DNA of 6,271 bases from Acidobacteriota bacterium (GTDB lineage: Bacteria; Acidobacteriota; Terriglobia; UBA7540): the NCBI GenBank assembly GCA_021780055.1, contig JAJXZM010000397.1, forward strand, positions 1 to 6,271. Direction: 5' to 3'. Made by a program: the position numbers and the translations under genes. The notes under the pieces are model-generated. The model was not told the origin of the DNA. It worked only from the letters and a program-made list of their open reading frames with translations, and ran no database searches. Below, piece after piece: positions 1 to 6,248 of the stretch. Every line of letters begins with the position of its first letter. Positions within the stretch are counted from its first letter, which is position 1.

Positions 1-1
1 A

Positions 2-1087
2 AACTGGTACGCTCTCTACGGCGCGCAGGACAAGGTCGGTCTTATGGTGGGGCCAGGGTCGCACGGCATGCCTCTGGCGGCGCGCGAAGCCGTGTATCTG
101 TGGATGATTCGCTACCTGAAAAACGGGCAAGGCGATTACCACGAACAGCCGGTCGAGATGTACACAAACCACCAGTTGCAGGTAACGGCCAGCGGCAATG
201 TTGCGGATGAGCCCGGTAGCAGAAAACTCTATCAGGTGCTTCGCGCTGACTTTAACGCACGAAGAAGGCCCGGGACGCTCCCTGAATTGTTGGCGAAGCT
301 GCGGCAACTCAAGATTCCCACCGACCGGTCTGCGCCGAAGGTCAAAATTCTGGATCAATCGAGCGATGCCGCCGGACGAAAAGAGCACATCAAATTTGAG
401 AGTTCACCAGGGATATGGCTCAACGCCGCATTGCATATTCCGTCTGCTCCGGGAAAGAAACCCGCCGTGCTGGTGGTGAAGGGCGGCAACATGTTTGGGC
501 TGATGTCCACAGCCACCATCGCGGAACACATGGCAAAGTCTGGCTGCGTGGTGCTGGAGATGGAGCCTCAACGGTCTCAGATGGAAGTCCACGAGGGGCC
601 GTTTGCCGGCGACTACGTCACTGACGTGCAGGCCAACCTGATCGGCCTTAACCTGCCTGCCATGCGGGCGCACGACATCCTGCGCGGGGTTGATCTGCTG
701 GCGGCCCGTTCTGACGTCGACCCGAATTCGATTCGGGCTGCCGCCCGGGGTGTAAGCGGCATCTGGCTGTTGCTCGCGGCCGCGGCTGACCCGCGGATTG
801 GCAAGGTCTGGATTGACAGGACACCTTACAGCCTGCGCTCGGCGTTGGACAACTCCATGGCGGCCGACCTGTGGGATGCGGCCATCCCCGGTTTTGCCCT
901 CCATTGGGACCTGAATGACCTGGTAAAAGCCATGGGCAATCGGCCCGTGATGTGGACCGACCCGACAAACTGGTTGCGCCGCGTTGTCACACTGGGGCCT
1001 TCTTATCAGTACCGATATGTTCTCGGCGACACGACGGATTTGGCCCAGGCGCAGGATGACACGTACATCAAGGAACTGCTCAAGTAG
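2..1087 (+). CDS. Tandem alpha/beta hydrolase (acetyl-xylan-esterase-like), C-terminal part; 5' end outside window
   Basis: The reading frame is open from base 2 and the first visible ATG (44) lies inside a conserved motif, so the gene starts upstream of the window; 361 residues are visible. Numbering from the first visible codon, residues 1-22 end the first hydrolase domain with GPGSHG, the usual setting of the catalytic His (H21). A linker follows, carrying the YLKNG, HEQPV and RRPGT segments that I associate with two-domain acetyl-xylan-esterase-like proteins. Residues about 115-361 form a second alpha/beta hydrolase fold (VLVVKGG strand at about 156-162, DVDPNSIRA before the nucleophile elbow). 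The elbow reads ARGVSGIWLL (S252), not a clean GxSxG, and the C-terminal part has WTDPTNW with no obvious catalytic His, so this half looks catalytically degenerate. The family acts on esters, often acetylated sugars; the exact substrate is unknown. It converges with the minus-strand operon. The fold is confident, the substrate is not. Confidence 0.82.
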   Translation, partial: NWYALYGAQDKVGLMVGPGSHGMPLAAREAVYLWMIRYLKNGQGDYHEQPVEMYTNHQLQVTASGNVADEPGSRKLYQVLRADFNARRRPGTLPELLAKLRQLKIPTDRSAPKVKILDQSSDAAGRKEHIKFESSPGIWLNAALHIPSAPGKKPAVLVVKGGNMFGLMSTATIAEHMAKSGCVVLEMEPQRSQMEVHEGPFAGDYVTDVQANLIGLNLPAMRAHDILRGVDLLAARSDVDPNSIRAAARGVSGIWLLLAAAADPRIGKVWIDRTPYSLRSALDNSMAADLWDAAIPGFALHWDLNDLVKAMGNRPVMWTDPTNWLRRVVTLGPSYQYRYVLGDTTDLAQAQDDTYIKELLK

Positions 1088-1105
1088 ATCAGACTCGCTG
1101 GGGCA

Positions 1106-1122
1106 GGCGTTAGGCAAACGCC
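1106..1122. other. Small perfect hairpin in the convergent intergenic gap
   Basis: In the 72-bp gap between the two convergent genes, GGCGTT (1106-1111) and AACGCC (1117-1122) form a perfect 6-bp stem around a 5-nt loop. Being symmetric, it would fold in transcripts from either strand and could help end transcription of both genes. There is no T-run after it in either direction, so it is not a canonical intrinsic terminator. A second short inverted pair, GTAG/CTAC (1152-1155 and 1160-1163), runs into the stop codon of the minus-strand gene. Confidence 0.35.
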
Positions 1123-1159
1123 ACTTGTAGCTACCCGCAAACATCACTCCTGTAGATCG

Positions 1160-1939
1160 CTACGATAGACCGTCGAGAAGTTTTCTGGCGTTCACTTCGG
1201 TAATCGCCAATTCCCGATCATGCGGAAGGCCTGCAGACCTGACTTTCAGCAGCGCAGACTCAAAATAGAAAAACGGATAATGCGAACCAAAGACAACACG
1301 TGAGGATGACGTTTCGGCGATCAGACGTTCAAGCCCGCCTACCCGTTCGTTCATGGCAATATCGAAGCAGACGTTGCCGGCTTCCTTGATCTTTTGGATA
1401 TGGGGCGTAACTGCTCCGCCCCAATAGCCCGCGTTAAGAAGGACCAGCCGTAATTTCTTAAGCTGCGACAGCAGATCGGACAGTGGAGTGGGGTCAACCG
1501 GCGGCACCTGCATCAGCGGGAATTGTGTGCGCGGGTCTTCCATGGAAAGCGCAATCTGAACCAGCAAGCCGCGGCTTCCCGCCACTTGAATGAGCCTGGC
1601 AAACGCGAGATCTGCGAGAGTGTAGCCGTGGTAATTCGGGTGTAAGCGAATTCCCGGCATGTGATGAACTTCGTGGCATCGGCGCAGATCTTCCTCCCAA
1701 TCCGGCAGCTTGGGATTGACGCAACCGAATGGAACCAGAAAATTCCGCCCGTGCTCGCGGCAGGCGGCAGCGAGCCTCGCATTCACGCCGGCAACATCGC
1801 GGCAGAACAAGCCCTCAAAGCTGGCAGCCCAGGCCTGCGTCACTCCCTTCTTGCGGAGGCGCGCGACAAGTTCCGCCGGGTCGTCCCCAATAAGGCGCCG
1901 GAATGGCCAGCGAAACACGCTGACGTTGGTGTCAATCAT
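1160..1939 (-). CDS. Amidohydrolase-2-like TIM-barrel protein lacking the metal ligands
   Basis: This 259-residue protein resembles the PF04909-type amidohydrolase fold. It has a first strand MIDTNVS, a GIRLHPNYHGY segment (96-106), LLVQIALSMEDPR (125-137), a VVFGSHYPFFYFESALLK end motif (215-232) and a C-terminal NARKLL helix. Every place where the superfamily keeps a metal ligand is changed. The HxH of strand 1 is N5/S7, the strand-5 His is Q128, the usual HxGG reads NAGYWGG (169-175), and the GSD aspartate is H220. It therefore probably does not bind metal in the usual way; I recall the N-x-S and FGS-x-PFFYFES signatures as features of a bacterial subfamily, so this is not decay. There is no signal peptide, and no ATG, GTG or TTG lies in frame between this ATG and the preceding stop at 2027-2029. 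It overlaps the upstream amidohydrolase by ATGA. It may be a pseudoenzyme subunit or regulator; the function is unknown. Confidence 0.85.
   Translation of the reverse strand: MIDTNVSVFRWPFRRLIGDDPAELVARLRKKGVTQAWAASFEGLFCRDVAGVNARLAAACREHGRNFLVPFGCVNPKLPDWEEDLRRCHEVHHMPGIRLHPNYHGYTLADLAFARLIQVAGSRGLLVQIALSMEDPRTQFPLMQVPPVDPTPLSDLLSQLKKLRLVLLNAGYWGGAVTPHIQKIKEAGNVCFDIAMNERVGGLERLIAETSSSRVVFGSHYPFFYFESALLKVRSAGLPHDRELAITEVNARKLLDGLS
1936..1939 (-). promoter_or_regulatory. ATGA stop/start overlap (translational coupling)
   Basis: On the minus strand the TGA that ends the Tat amidohydrolase and the ATG that starts the next amidohydrolase share bases as ATGA. Only a weak purine stretch (AAAGG, about 9 nt before the ATG) could serve as a ribosome binding site, so the downstream gene is probably translated by re-initiating ribosomes. 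This would tie the amounts of the two paralogues together. Confidence 0.7.
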
Positions 1940-2838
1940 GACTTCAGGCCTTTCGCCTCGAGGCTGGGCCGCAGCAGGCGGCGGAGGTTTCCACCCAGAA
2001 TCAGTTCCTTCGCCGAGCCGGGAATTTCAGCGCCGACGACCTTGGCGACCTGAGACGCGAAGCTGCGCCCTCCGGCGTCGCTCCCGTAAACAATGCGCTC
2101 TGCCCCCAACTCGCGGACTGCCATTTCGACGAAGCCGGAAGTCGGGTCTGAGCCCGCAATTCCGGCACAGACGTTTTTCGCATCGCGAATGGCGCGAATG
2201 CCGAGCTCCCAGTTGCCGCCCGTGTGCCCGCAAACGAACTGGGCCTCGGGGTGGCGCTTTGCGAGTTCGACCAGGTCGTAGGGAGTGGATTCACCCGGCT
2301 CATTGCCGTTAGTTTTGATCCAGGTGTGCTGGAGGATCGGAACTTTTAAAGAGATTGCCCGCTCAACAATCGGGTCGAGCGCCGGTGAATTGCAACGAAC
2401 GTCGGCCTCCAGCTCTCCGACGCTGACCATCGGCCCTTCCCTGACGCAGCGGTCGAATTCCTGAAGGCAGAAGTCAACATTGTCCGGGCACAGATAAACA
2501 GACCCGTACGCCCGATCAGGGAAATGCTGCACAGCGCGCATCACCCGGTCGTTTTCCTCGCGCACCTGCTCCGGGGTCGGGTGCCGGATATATTGATCGT
2601 ATCCCTGCGAGAGAATAATTCGTTCGATCCCAAGCCGGTCCATGTGCCGGACAAGCACCTCCATTCGCGCTTCCGGTGTGTCTCCCGGCACGCCGTCAAG
2701 ATGCGTGTGCATATCCCATATTCTTATGCGACCGGCGGATTCAGGGGCCCCGCCAGGATTCGCAGTGCCAGACAGGCCGCCGGCAGTGGCGACCCCTGCA
2801 ACAAGACTTTTCAGAACTGTACGCCGATCGAGCGTCAT
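1936..2838 (-). CDS. Tat-exported amidohydrolase (PF04909-like TIM-barrel metal-dependent hydrolase)
   Basis: A 300-residue protein with a twin-arginine signal: DRRTVLK at residues 4-10, then a mildly hydrophobic Ala/Gly/Val stretch to about residue 24, so it should be exported folded across the cytoplasmic membrane. The mature part begins with the WDMHTHLDG strand (41-49). Candidate metal and catalytic residues are all present: H44 and H46 (HxH), H171 (ILQHTW), H205 (CGHTGGNWE) and D254 (YGSDAGG). GELEADVR at 141-148 occupies the region of the strand-4 acidic residue. The family includes sugar lactonases and nonoxidative decarboxylases; the substrate cannot be read from the sequence. The gene starts 3 bp after the stop of the PQQ dehydrogenase with only a weak GGA upstream, and overlaps the next amidohydrolase by 4 bp, so all three are probably co-translated. 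Given the context, a periplasmic lactonase acting on the PQQ enzyme's product is a reasonable guess. The fold and export are well supported. Confidence 0.9.
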   Translation of the reverse strand: MTLDRRTVLKSLVAGVATAGGLSGTANPGGAPESAGRIRIWDMHTHLDGVPGDTPEARMEVLVRHMDRLGIERIILSQGYDQYIRHPTPEQVREENDRVMRAVQHFPDRAYGSVYLCPDNVDFCLQEFDRCVREGPMVSVGELEADVRCNSPALDPIVERAISLKVPILQHTWIKTNGNEPGESTPYDLVELAKRHPEAQFVCGHTGGNWELGIRAIRDAKNVCAGIAGSDPTSGFVEMAVRELGAERIVYGSDAGGRSFASQVAKVVGAEIPGSAKELILGGNLRRLLRPSLEAKGLKS

Positions 2839-2841
2839 TTT

Positions 2842-5313
2842 TTAGTATCCGATGTTATGACATTGGCCGCAGGAAACAGTGGCCTTGCGGAGATTGTGGC
2901 AATTGACGCAGCTCATCATAGAAATGTCTTTCACCTGCCGCATCGAATCCATGTTCCGGACCATGCCGTGGCACACCGCGCAGTCCACCTTGGCGGCAAG
3001 GTGCTTCTGATGGCTGAAGAAAACGAAGTCCGGCAGATGATAAACCCGGACCCAGGGAATTCTGCCTCCTGCTTTCTGCAGTCGGGCCAACTTCTGGATG
3101 GCAGGACGGTCCTTCGCTATCGACTGATGGCAGGCCATGCACTGGGTGGCATCGGGAATGCGCATCTGCTTGCCGTCATTCGTCGTCTGATGACAACTGT
3201 CGCAGTTGAGCCCGGCAGTGGCGTGAACCCTGTGACTGAAAGGAAGAGGCTGGGCCGGCGCCGGAGGCTGTGGCGTGATTTCCATGGGTTCGATTCCCTT
3301 GCCTCCCGGGATGACCCCCAGCTCAACGGGCAGCCGTGTCTCGGCTTGCAACTTCGCCTGTGCCGGGTTGGTGTGCCCTTCTGGAAAAAGTGTATAGGCT
3401 GCGATAACCGTGGGAGCGGAAGCACCTGTACTGAAACGCGAACTCGGCCCAACCGCGATCACCACAAATTGCTTCCCGCTTCTTTTTCCCAGATACGTCA
3501 GTGGCGTTGCGTAGCCATTGGCTTCGAGTTTGCTGACCCAAAGCTCCTTCCCCGTCTGGGAGTCAAACGCCCTGAATCGGCGGTCGGCGGTGGCGGCAAT
3601 AAAAACCAGGCCCCCGGCGGTTACAATGGAGCCTCCAAGATTGTAAATGCCGGTCTTGGGAACGCCCTTGGCAGTAAGAGCATCCACGACCCCCAGCGTT
3701 ACGGACCACGCGATCTTTCCCGTATTTAAATCGACAGCATTCATGGTGCCCCAGGGCGGCTGTTGACAGGGATAATGGTTGTCGTCCTCAAAGCGCGCGT
3801 AGGAGCCCCACTTGCTGGTTTTCTCATACGCCTCGGGAGAGCCTTCCGGCTGCTTTTTCATCTGCCCCACTGCTCCGAGGTTGGTGATGTTCGCAAACAT
3901 GGTGCCGGAAGATGGGTCAAAGGAAACGCCGCCCCAGTCGGTTCCTCCCATGGTTCCCGGAATGATCACCGTGGTTTCCAGACCCCAGGGATTGAAAATC
4001 TTCGCCGGCAGAGCCGAGCCGAAATTGTCCAGGCAGTATTTGCGCGACTCGGGCGTGACGGTGGTGATGACATCGCGCGTCACCAGGATTTTGGCCAGCG
4101 GCGGGATGGCAGTGGGGAACGGCTGTGTGGGCGAAGTAGCTTCACCGGGTACCTGGCTTTGTGGGACGGGACGCTCTTCAATCGGGTAGAGCGGCTTGCC
4201 TGTCAGCCGGTTGAACACGAAAACGAGGCCCTCCTTGCCAACCAAAACGACGGCGGGAATCTCCTTCCCGTCGCGATGGATGGTCACCAGCGACGGCTGC
4301 GATCCCACGTCCATGTCCCAGATATCGTGGTGAACCAGCTGATAGGACCAGACCAGTTTGCCGGTATCCGCCTTGACAGCCACCAGCGAGTTGGCAAAGA
4401 GAGTGTTTCCCTTCCGGTCGGCCCCGTAAAAATCGTAGGAAGGCGAGCAAACGGGAAGGAAGACCAGCCCGTTCTGAACGTCAACACTGAGTGGCGGCCA
4501 CGCGTTGACGCCCGAGCGGTCCTGCCAACTGTCGCCCTCCCAGGTGTCGTGTCCGAATTCACCGGGCTGCGGAATGGTGTTGAAAGTCCACACCAGCTTC
4601 CCGGTGCGCACGTTGAAGGCCCGGACGACTCCGCTGTTTCCCTTTGAGGGATACTCCTGCACTTCAGATCCAACAATGATCAGGTCCTTGTAGATGGCCG
4701 GGGGCGACGTCAGGTCATATTGGCGCTTCGGAAATTTCACGATGCCTTCGCGGAGATCAATAGCGCCGTCCTTGCCGAAACCAGCACAGGGCTTGCCGGT
4801 AGATGGGTCCAGCGCGAAAAGACGGGCGTCGGGAGTCGTGTAGAAAACGCGGCTGTCCTCACCATCGCGGCGGCCGTCGCAGGTTTCGGGCGACTTTCCT
4901 TTCCAGTACGTCATGCCACGATTCGGCAGCGGGGTAATCTTGCCGCTTTCTGCTCCGTAAGGGTCGAAGGTCCAGAGCTGCTTGCCCGTCTCGGCATCCA
5001 GAGCGATGGCAAGTCCCGTCTGGGTGGCGAAGTAGAGGGAATCGTCCACCATCAGCGGCGTGCTTTCAAAAGCCTGCAGCCAACTGTTCGGCGTTGTGGG
5101 AACCTCATAGGTCCAGGCTCTCTGCAGCCGCTGCACGTTGGTACGATTGATCTGCGTAAGCGGCGAATACCGCATGGCCCCCGGGTCATGCCCGGTCACC
5201 GGCCAGTCTTGGCCCGCGTCGCCCGTGCCCGCCTGGCCGATTGCGAGGCCACACGCCGCAAGCACCACGATGGGGAGATAAATTCTCAGGACGCGTCTTT
5301 TGAATACCTTCAC
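2842..5313 (-). CDS. PQQ-dependent dehydrogenase fused to a C-terminal pentaheme cytochrome c domain
   Basis: An 823-residue exported quinohaemoprotein. Residues 1-26 are a basic start plus a hydrophobic segment; LAAC (18-21) fits a lipobox, though cleavage near AIGQA is also possible. Residues about 35-645 form a PQQ beta-propeller: the entry motif WPVTGHDPGAMRYSPL (37-52) and at least seven A-x-D/N-x-x-TGK-type blade motifs near 104, 167, 232, 312, 366, 526 and 582. EFGHDTWEGDSWQDRSG (252-268) and VHHDIWDMD (327-335) match membrane glucose dehydrogenase and related enzymes. By spacing, D333 and K360 would correspond to the catalytic Asp and PQQ-contacting Lys of E. coli Gcd (my alignment from memory). 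The adjacent Cys-Cys pair of methanol/ethanol dehydrogenases is absent. Residues about 690-823 carry five CxxCH heme sites. It should oxidise a sugar or alcohol outside the cytoplasm and pass electrons to these hemes. No PQQ synthesis genes are in view. The start is GTG, chosen because a good ribosome binding site and the signal peptide follow from it. Confidence 0.92.
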   Translation of the reverse strand: MKVFKRRVLRIYLPIVVLAACGLAIGQAGTGDAGQDWPVTGHDPGAMRYSPLTQINRTNVQRLQRAWTYEVPTTPNSWLQAFESTPLMVDDSLYFATQTGLAIALDAETGKQLWTFDPYGAESGKITPLPNRGMTYWKGKSPETCDGRRDGEDSRVFYTTPDARLFALDPSTGKPCAGFGKDGAIDLREGIVKFPKRQYDLTSPPAIYKDLIIVGSEVQEYPSKGNSGVVRAFNVRTGKLVWTFNTIPQPGEFGHDTWEGDSWQDRSGVNAWPPLSVDVQNGLVFLPVCSPSYDFYGADRKGNTLFANSLVAVKADTGKLVWSYQLVHHDIWDMDVGSQPSLVTIHRDGKEIPAVVLVGKEGLVFVFNRLTGKPLYPIEERPVPQSQVPGEATSPTQPFPTAIPPLAKILVTRDVITTVTPESRKYCLDNFGSALPAKIFNPWGLETTVIIPGTMGGTDWGGVSFDPSSGTMFANITNLGAVGQMKKQPEGSPEAYEKTSKWGSYARFEDDNHYPCQQPPWGTMNAVDLNTGKIAWSVTLGVVDALTAKGVPKTGIYNLGGSIVTAGGLVFIAATADRRFRAFDSQTGKELWVSKLEANGYATPLTYLGKRSGKQFVVIAVGPSSRFSTGASAPTVIAAYTLFPEGHTNPAQAKLQAETRLPVELGVIPGGKGIEPMEITPQPPAPAQPLPFSHRVHATAGLNCDSCHQTTNDGKQMRIPDATQCMACHQSIAKDRPAIQKLARLQKAGGRIPWVRVYHLPDFVFFSHQKHLAAKVDCAVCHGMVRNMDSMRQVKDISMMSCVNCHNLRKATVSCGQCHNIGY
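2845..3243 (-). other. Pentaheme c-type (cytochrome c3/c7-like) domain at the C-terminus of the PQQ dehydrogenase
   Basis: Residues 691-823 of the preceding protein hold CxxCH at 704-708, 725-729, 778-782, 802-806 and 815-819. Apart from the five motif histidines there are exactly five more His in the domain: H694, H697, H759, H768 and H771. That is enough to give each heme two His ligands, as in class III cytochromes. The block from IPWVRVYH through FFSHQKH to VDCAVCHG looks like the multiheme part of c7-type proteins and of the ActA subunit of alternative complex III (recalled, not searched). It is joined to the propeller by a Pro-rich linker (about 676-691). It is an internal part of the dehydrogenase reading frame, not a separate gene. 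Confidence 0.88.
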
Positions 5314-5319
5314 TGTGTT

Positions 5320-5323
5320 CTCC
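5320..5323 (-). promoter_or_regulatory. Ribosome binding site of the GTG-started PQQ dehydrogenase
   Basis: Read on the minus strand, the upstream sequence is CGGGAGAACACA followed by GTG. GGAG lies 6 nt before the start codon, which supports the GTG at 5311-5313. It is the clearest Shine-Dalgarno in the window; the two genes behind it have only weak ones, consistent with coupled translation from this point. Confidence 0.65.
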
Positions 5324-5372
5324 CGAAAGTCGAGTTCACTGCACGCGGCAACGAGGGGAAAGATCGTCGTAT

Positions 5373-5382
5373 CTCGCGCGAG
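5373..5382. other. 10-bp palindrome in the gap before the PQQ dehydrogenase
   Basis: The 137-bp gap 5314-5450 is the only real intergenic space in the minus-strand cluster and the natural place for a promoter or operator of the PQQ/amidohydrolase operon. It contains the perfect palindrome CTCGCGCGAG, about 60 bp before the GTG start. A TTGCTG lies just upstream of it on the minus strand (about 5386-5391), but I see no convincing -10 at the right distance. A regulator site is possible; a chance GC-rich palindrome is equally possible. No intrinsic terminator for the upstream deacetylase gene is visible. Confidence 0.25.
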
Positions 5383-5450
5383 TTCAGCAATCCATGTGCG
5401 GAGAAGTGAGTGACCCTTGACCGCATGCCATTCGCCGCCGCGCAGCGAGT

Positions 5451-6248
5451 CTATCGGTTACAGAATTCCCGATAGCTCATCAGCTTTATACCACGGATTG
5501 CCACTAATCTTTTGATACGAGGACTGGTGTAGGCAAGCGTTTCGGCCGCACGGAGATTCCCCACACCGAGCGGTTTCACGTCCTTGGGATCAAAGTGAAC
5601 AAGCGCATCGTTCTCAAGCGAAGGATACCCCGGGTGAGCGATGAGCAGGTGCACGCCCGGTTCCAGGCGCTCGAGGATTCCCGCCAATACATTTCCCTTG
5701 TCTTCCGGCGCGGGAGAATAGATTCCGAAGTCCGGAAGTTCGTGTTCGCCCAGGAGACATGAAACCGGAATGCCATAGTCTTTGCCGATGCGTTCGACGA
5801 TCGGCCGGACCCGCGTGTCGTAGGGCATCATGTAATGCGTATCGATGTAGTCGACCCTTACGCCCCTTTTCCTTGCAAGATCAATCTGGGCGCGAAATTC
5901 TTTCTCCAGTTCCGGCATTTGTGGACTGTGTCCCCAGAAATCCGCCGGAGACTGCCAGAGAAATCCATCTTCATCCACAAGGCTCTTGACTCCCGAATAG
6001 GGCAGCACCGGCCTCCAGCGGTATCCTCTCCATTCTCCGATGATCCCCAGGTGGACTCCAAAGCAAAACTCGGGATGTGCGCGGGCCATCTGCGCCGCTT
6101 CCTCAAACCACGGCGCAACCACCAGAATGGCTGCGGATTTAACGAATCCGTCACGAAGGCAGTCGAGGATGGCAAGGTTTCCGGTGTGCGTGTACCCCAT
6201 GTCATCGGCCCGTGTGATAAGAATTATTTCCCTGCCGTCACTTGCCAT
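5451..6248 (-). CDS. ChbG/HpnK-family (YdjC-like) carbohydrate deacetylase
   Basis: A 265-residue cytoplasmic protein (no signal peptide) of the YdjC-like family, whose known members ChbG and HpnK remove acetyl groups from chitooligosaccharides or N-acetylglucosaminyl hopanoids using a divalent metal. The N-terminal strand IILITRADDMGY (8-19) supplies the DD motif. D16, H66 (FGVHLGIIGEW) and H138 (DYIDTHYMMP) fit the metal-binding Asp and two His of the family, and H205 in LLIAHPG is the likely late catalytic His. The EWRGYRWRP stretch (72-80) is also typical. The length is normal and the gene looks intact. The ATG at 6246-6248 has only a weak GAGA about 9 nt upstream. It lies upstream of and co-oriented with the PQQ operon but is separated by 137 bp, so it may be a separate transcript. 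The fold and general reaction are well supported; the substrate is not known. Confidence 0.9.
   Translation of the reverse strand: MASDGREIILITRADDMGYTHTGNLAILDCLRDGFVKSAAILVVAPWFEEAAQMARAHPEFCFGVHLGIIGEWRGYRWRPVLPYSGVKSLVDEDGFLWQSPADFWGHSPQMPELEKEFRAQIDLARKRGVRVDYIDTHYMMPYDTRVRPIVERIGKDYGIPVSCLLGEHELPDFGIYSPAPEDKGNVLAGILERLEPGVHLLIAHPGYPSLENDALVHFDPKDVKPLGVGNLRAAETLAYTSPRIKRLVAIRGIKLMSYREFCNR

Noticed and set aside
404..1147. A 247-codon minus-strand open frame.
   Set aside because: Antisense to the alpha/beta hydrolase; the translation looks like low-complexity shadow sequence and matches nothing I recognise.
1106..1163. Intrinsic bidirectional terminator between the convergent genes.
   Set aside because: The stem at 1106-1122 is perfect but only 6 bp, and neither strand has a T-run, so I list it only as a hairpin.
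1710..2312. A 200-codon plus-strand open frame across the two amidohydrolases.
   Set aside because: Very Arg/Ser/Pro-rich shadow of two clearly recognisable genes.
2524..3729. A 401-codon open frame on the plus strand.
   Set aside because: It lies entirely opposite the Tat amidohydrolase and the cytochrome/propeller gene; its translation has no recognisable domain and is rich in Arg/His/Pro as expected for antisense GC-rich DNA.
3763..4647. A 294-codon plus-strand open frame.
   Set aside because: Antisense to the PQQ propeller, whose motifs are unambiguous; no domain or start signal of its own.
4720..5409. A 229-codon plus-strand open frame crossing the operon gap.
   Set aside because: Mostly antisense to the start of the PQQ gene; no family features.
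5383..5450. A sigma-70 promoter for the PQQ gene.
   Set aside because: A TTGCTG is present, but no acceptable -10 lies 16-18 bp downstream; too weak to call.
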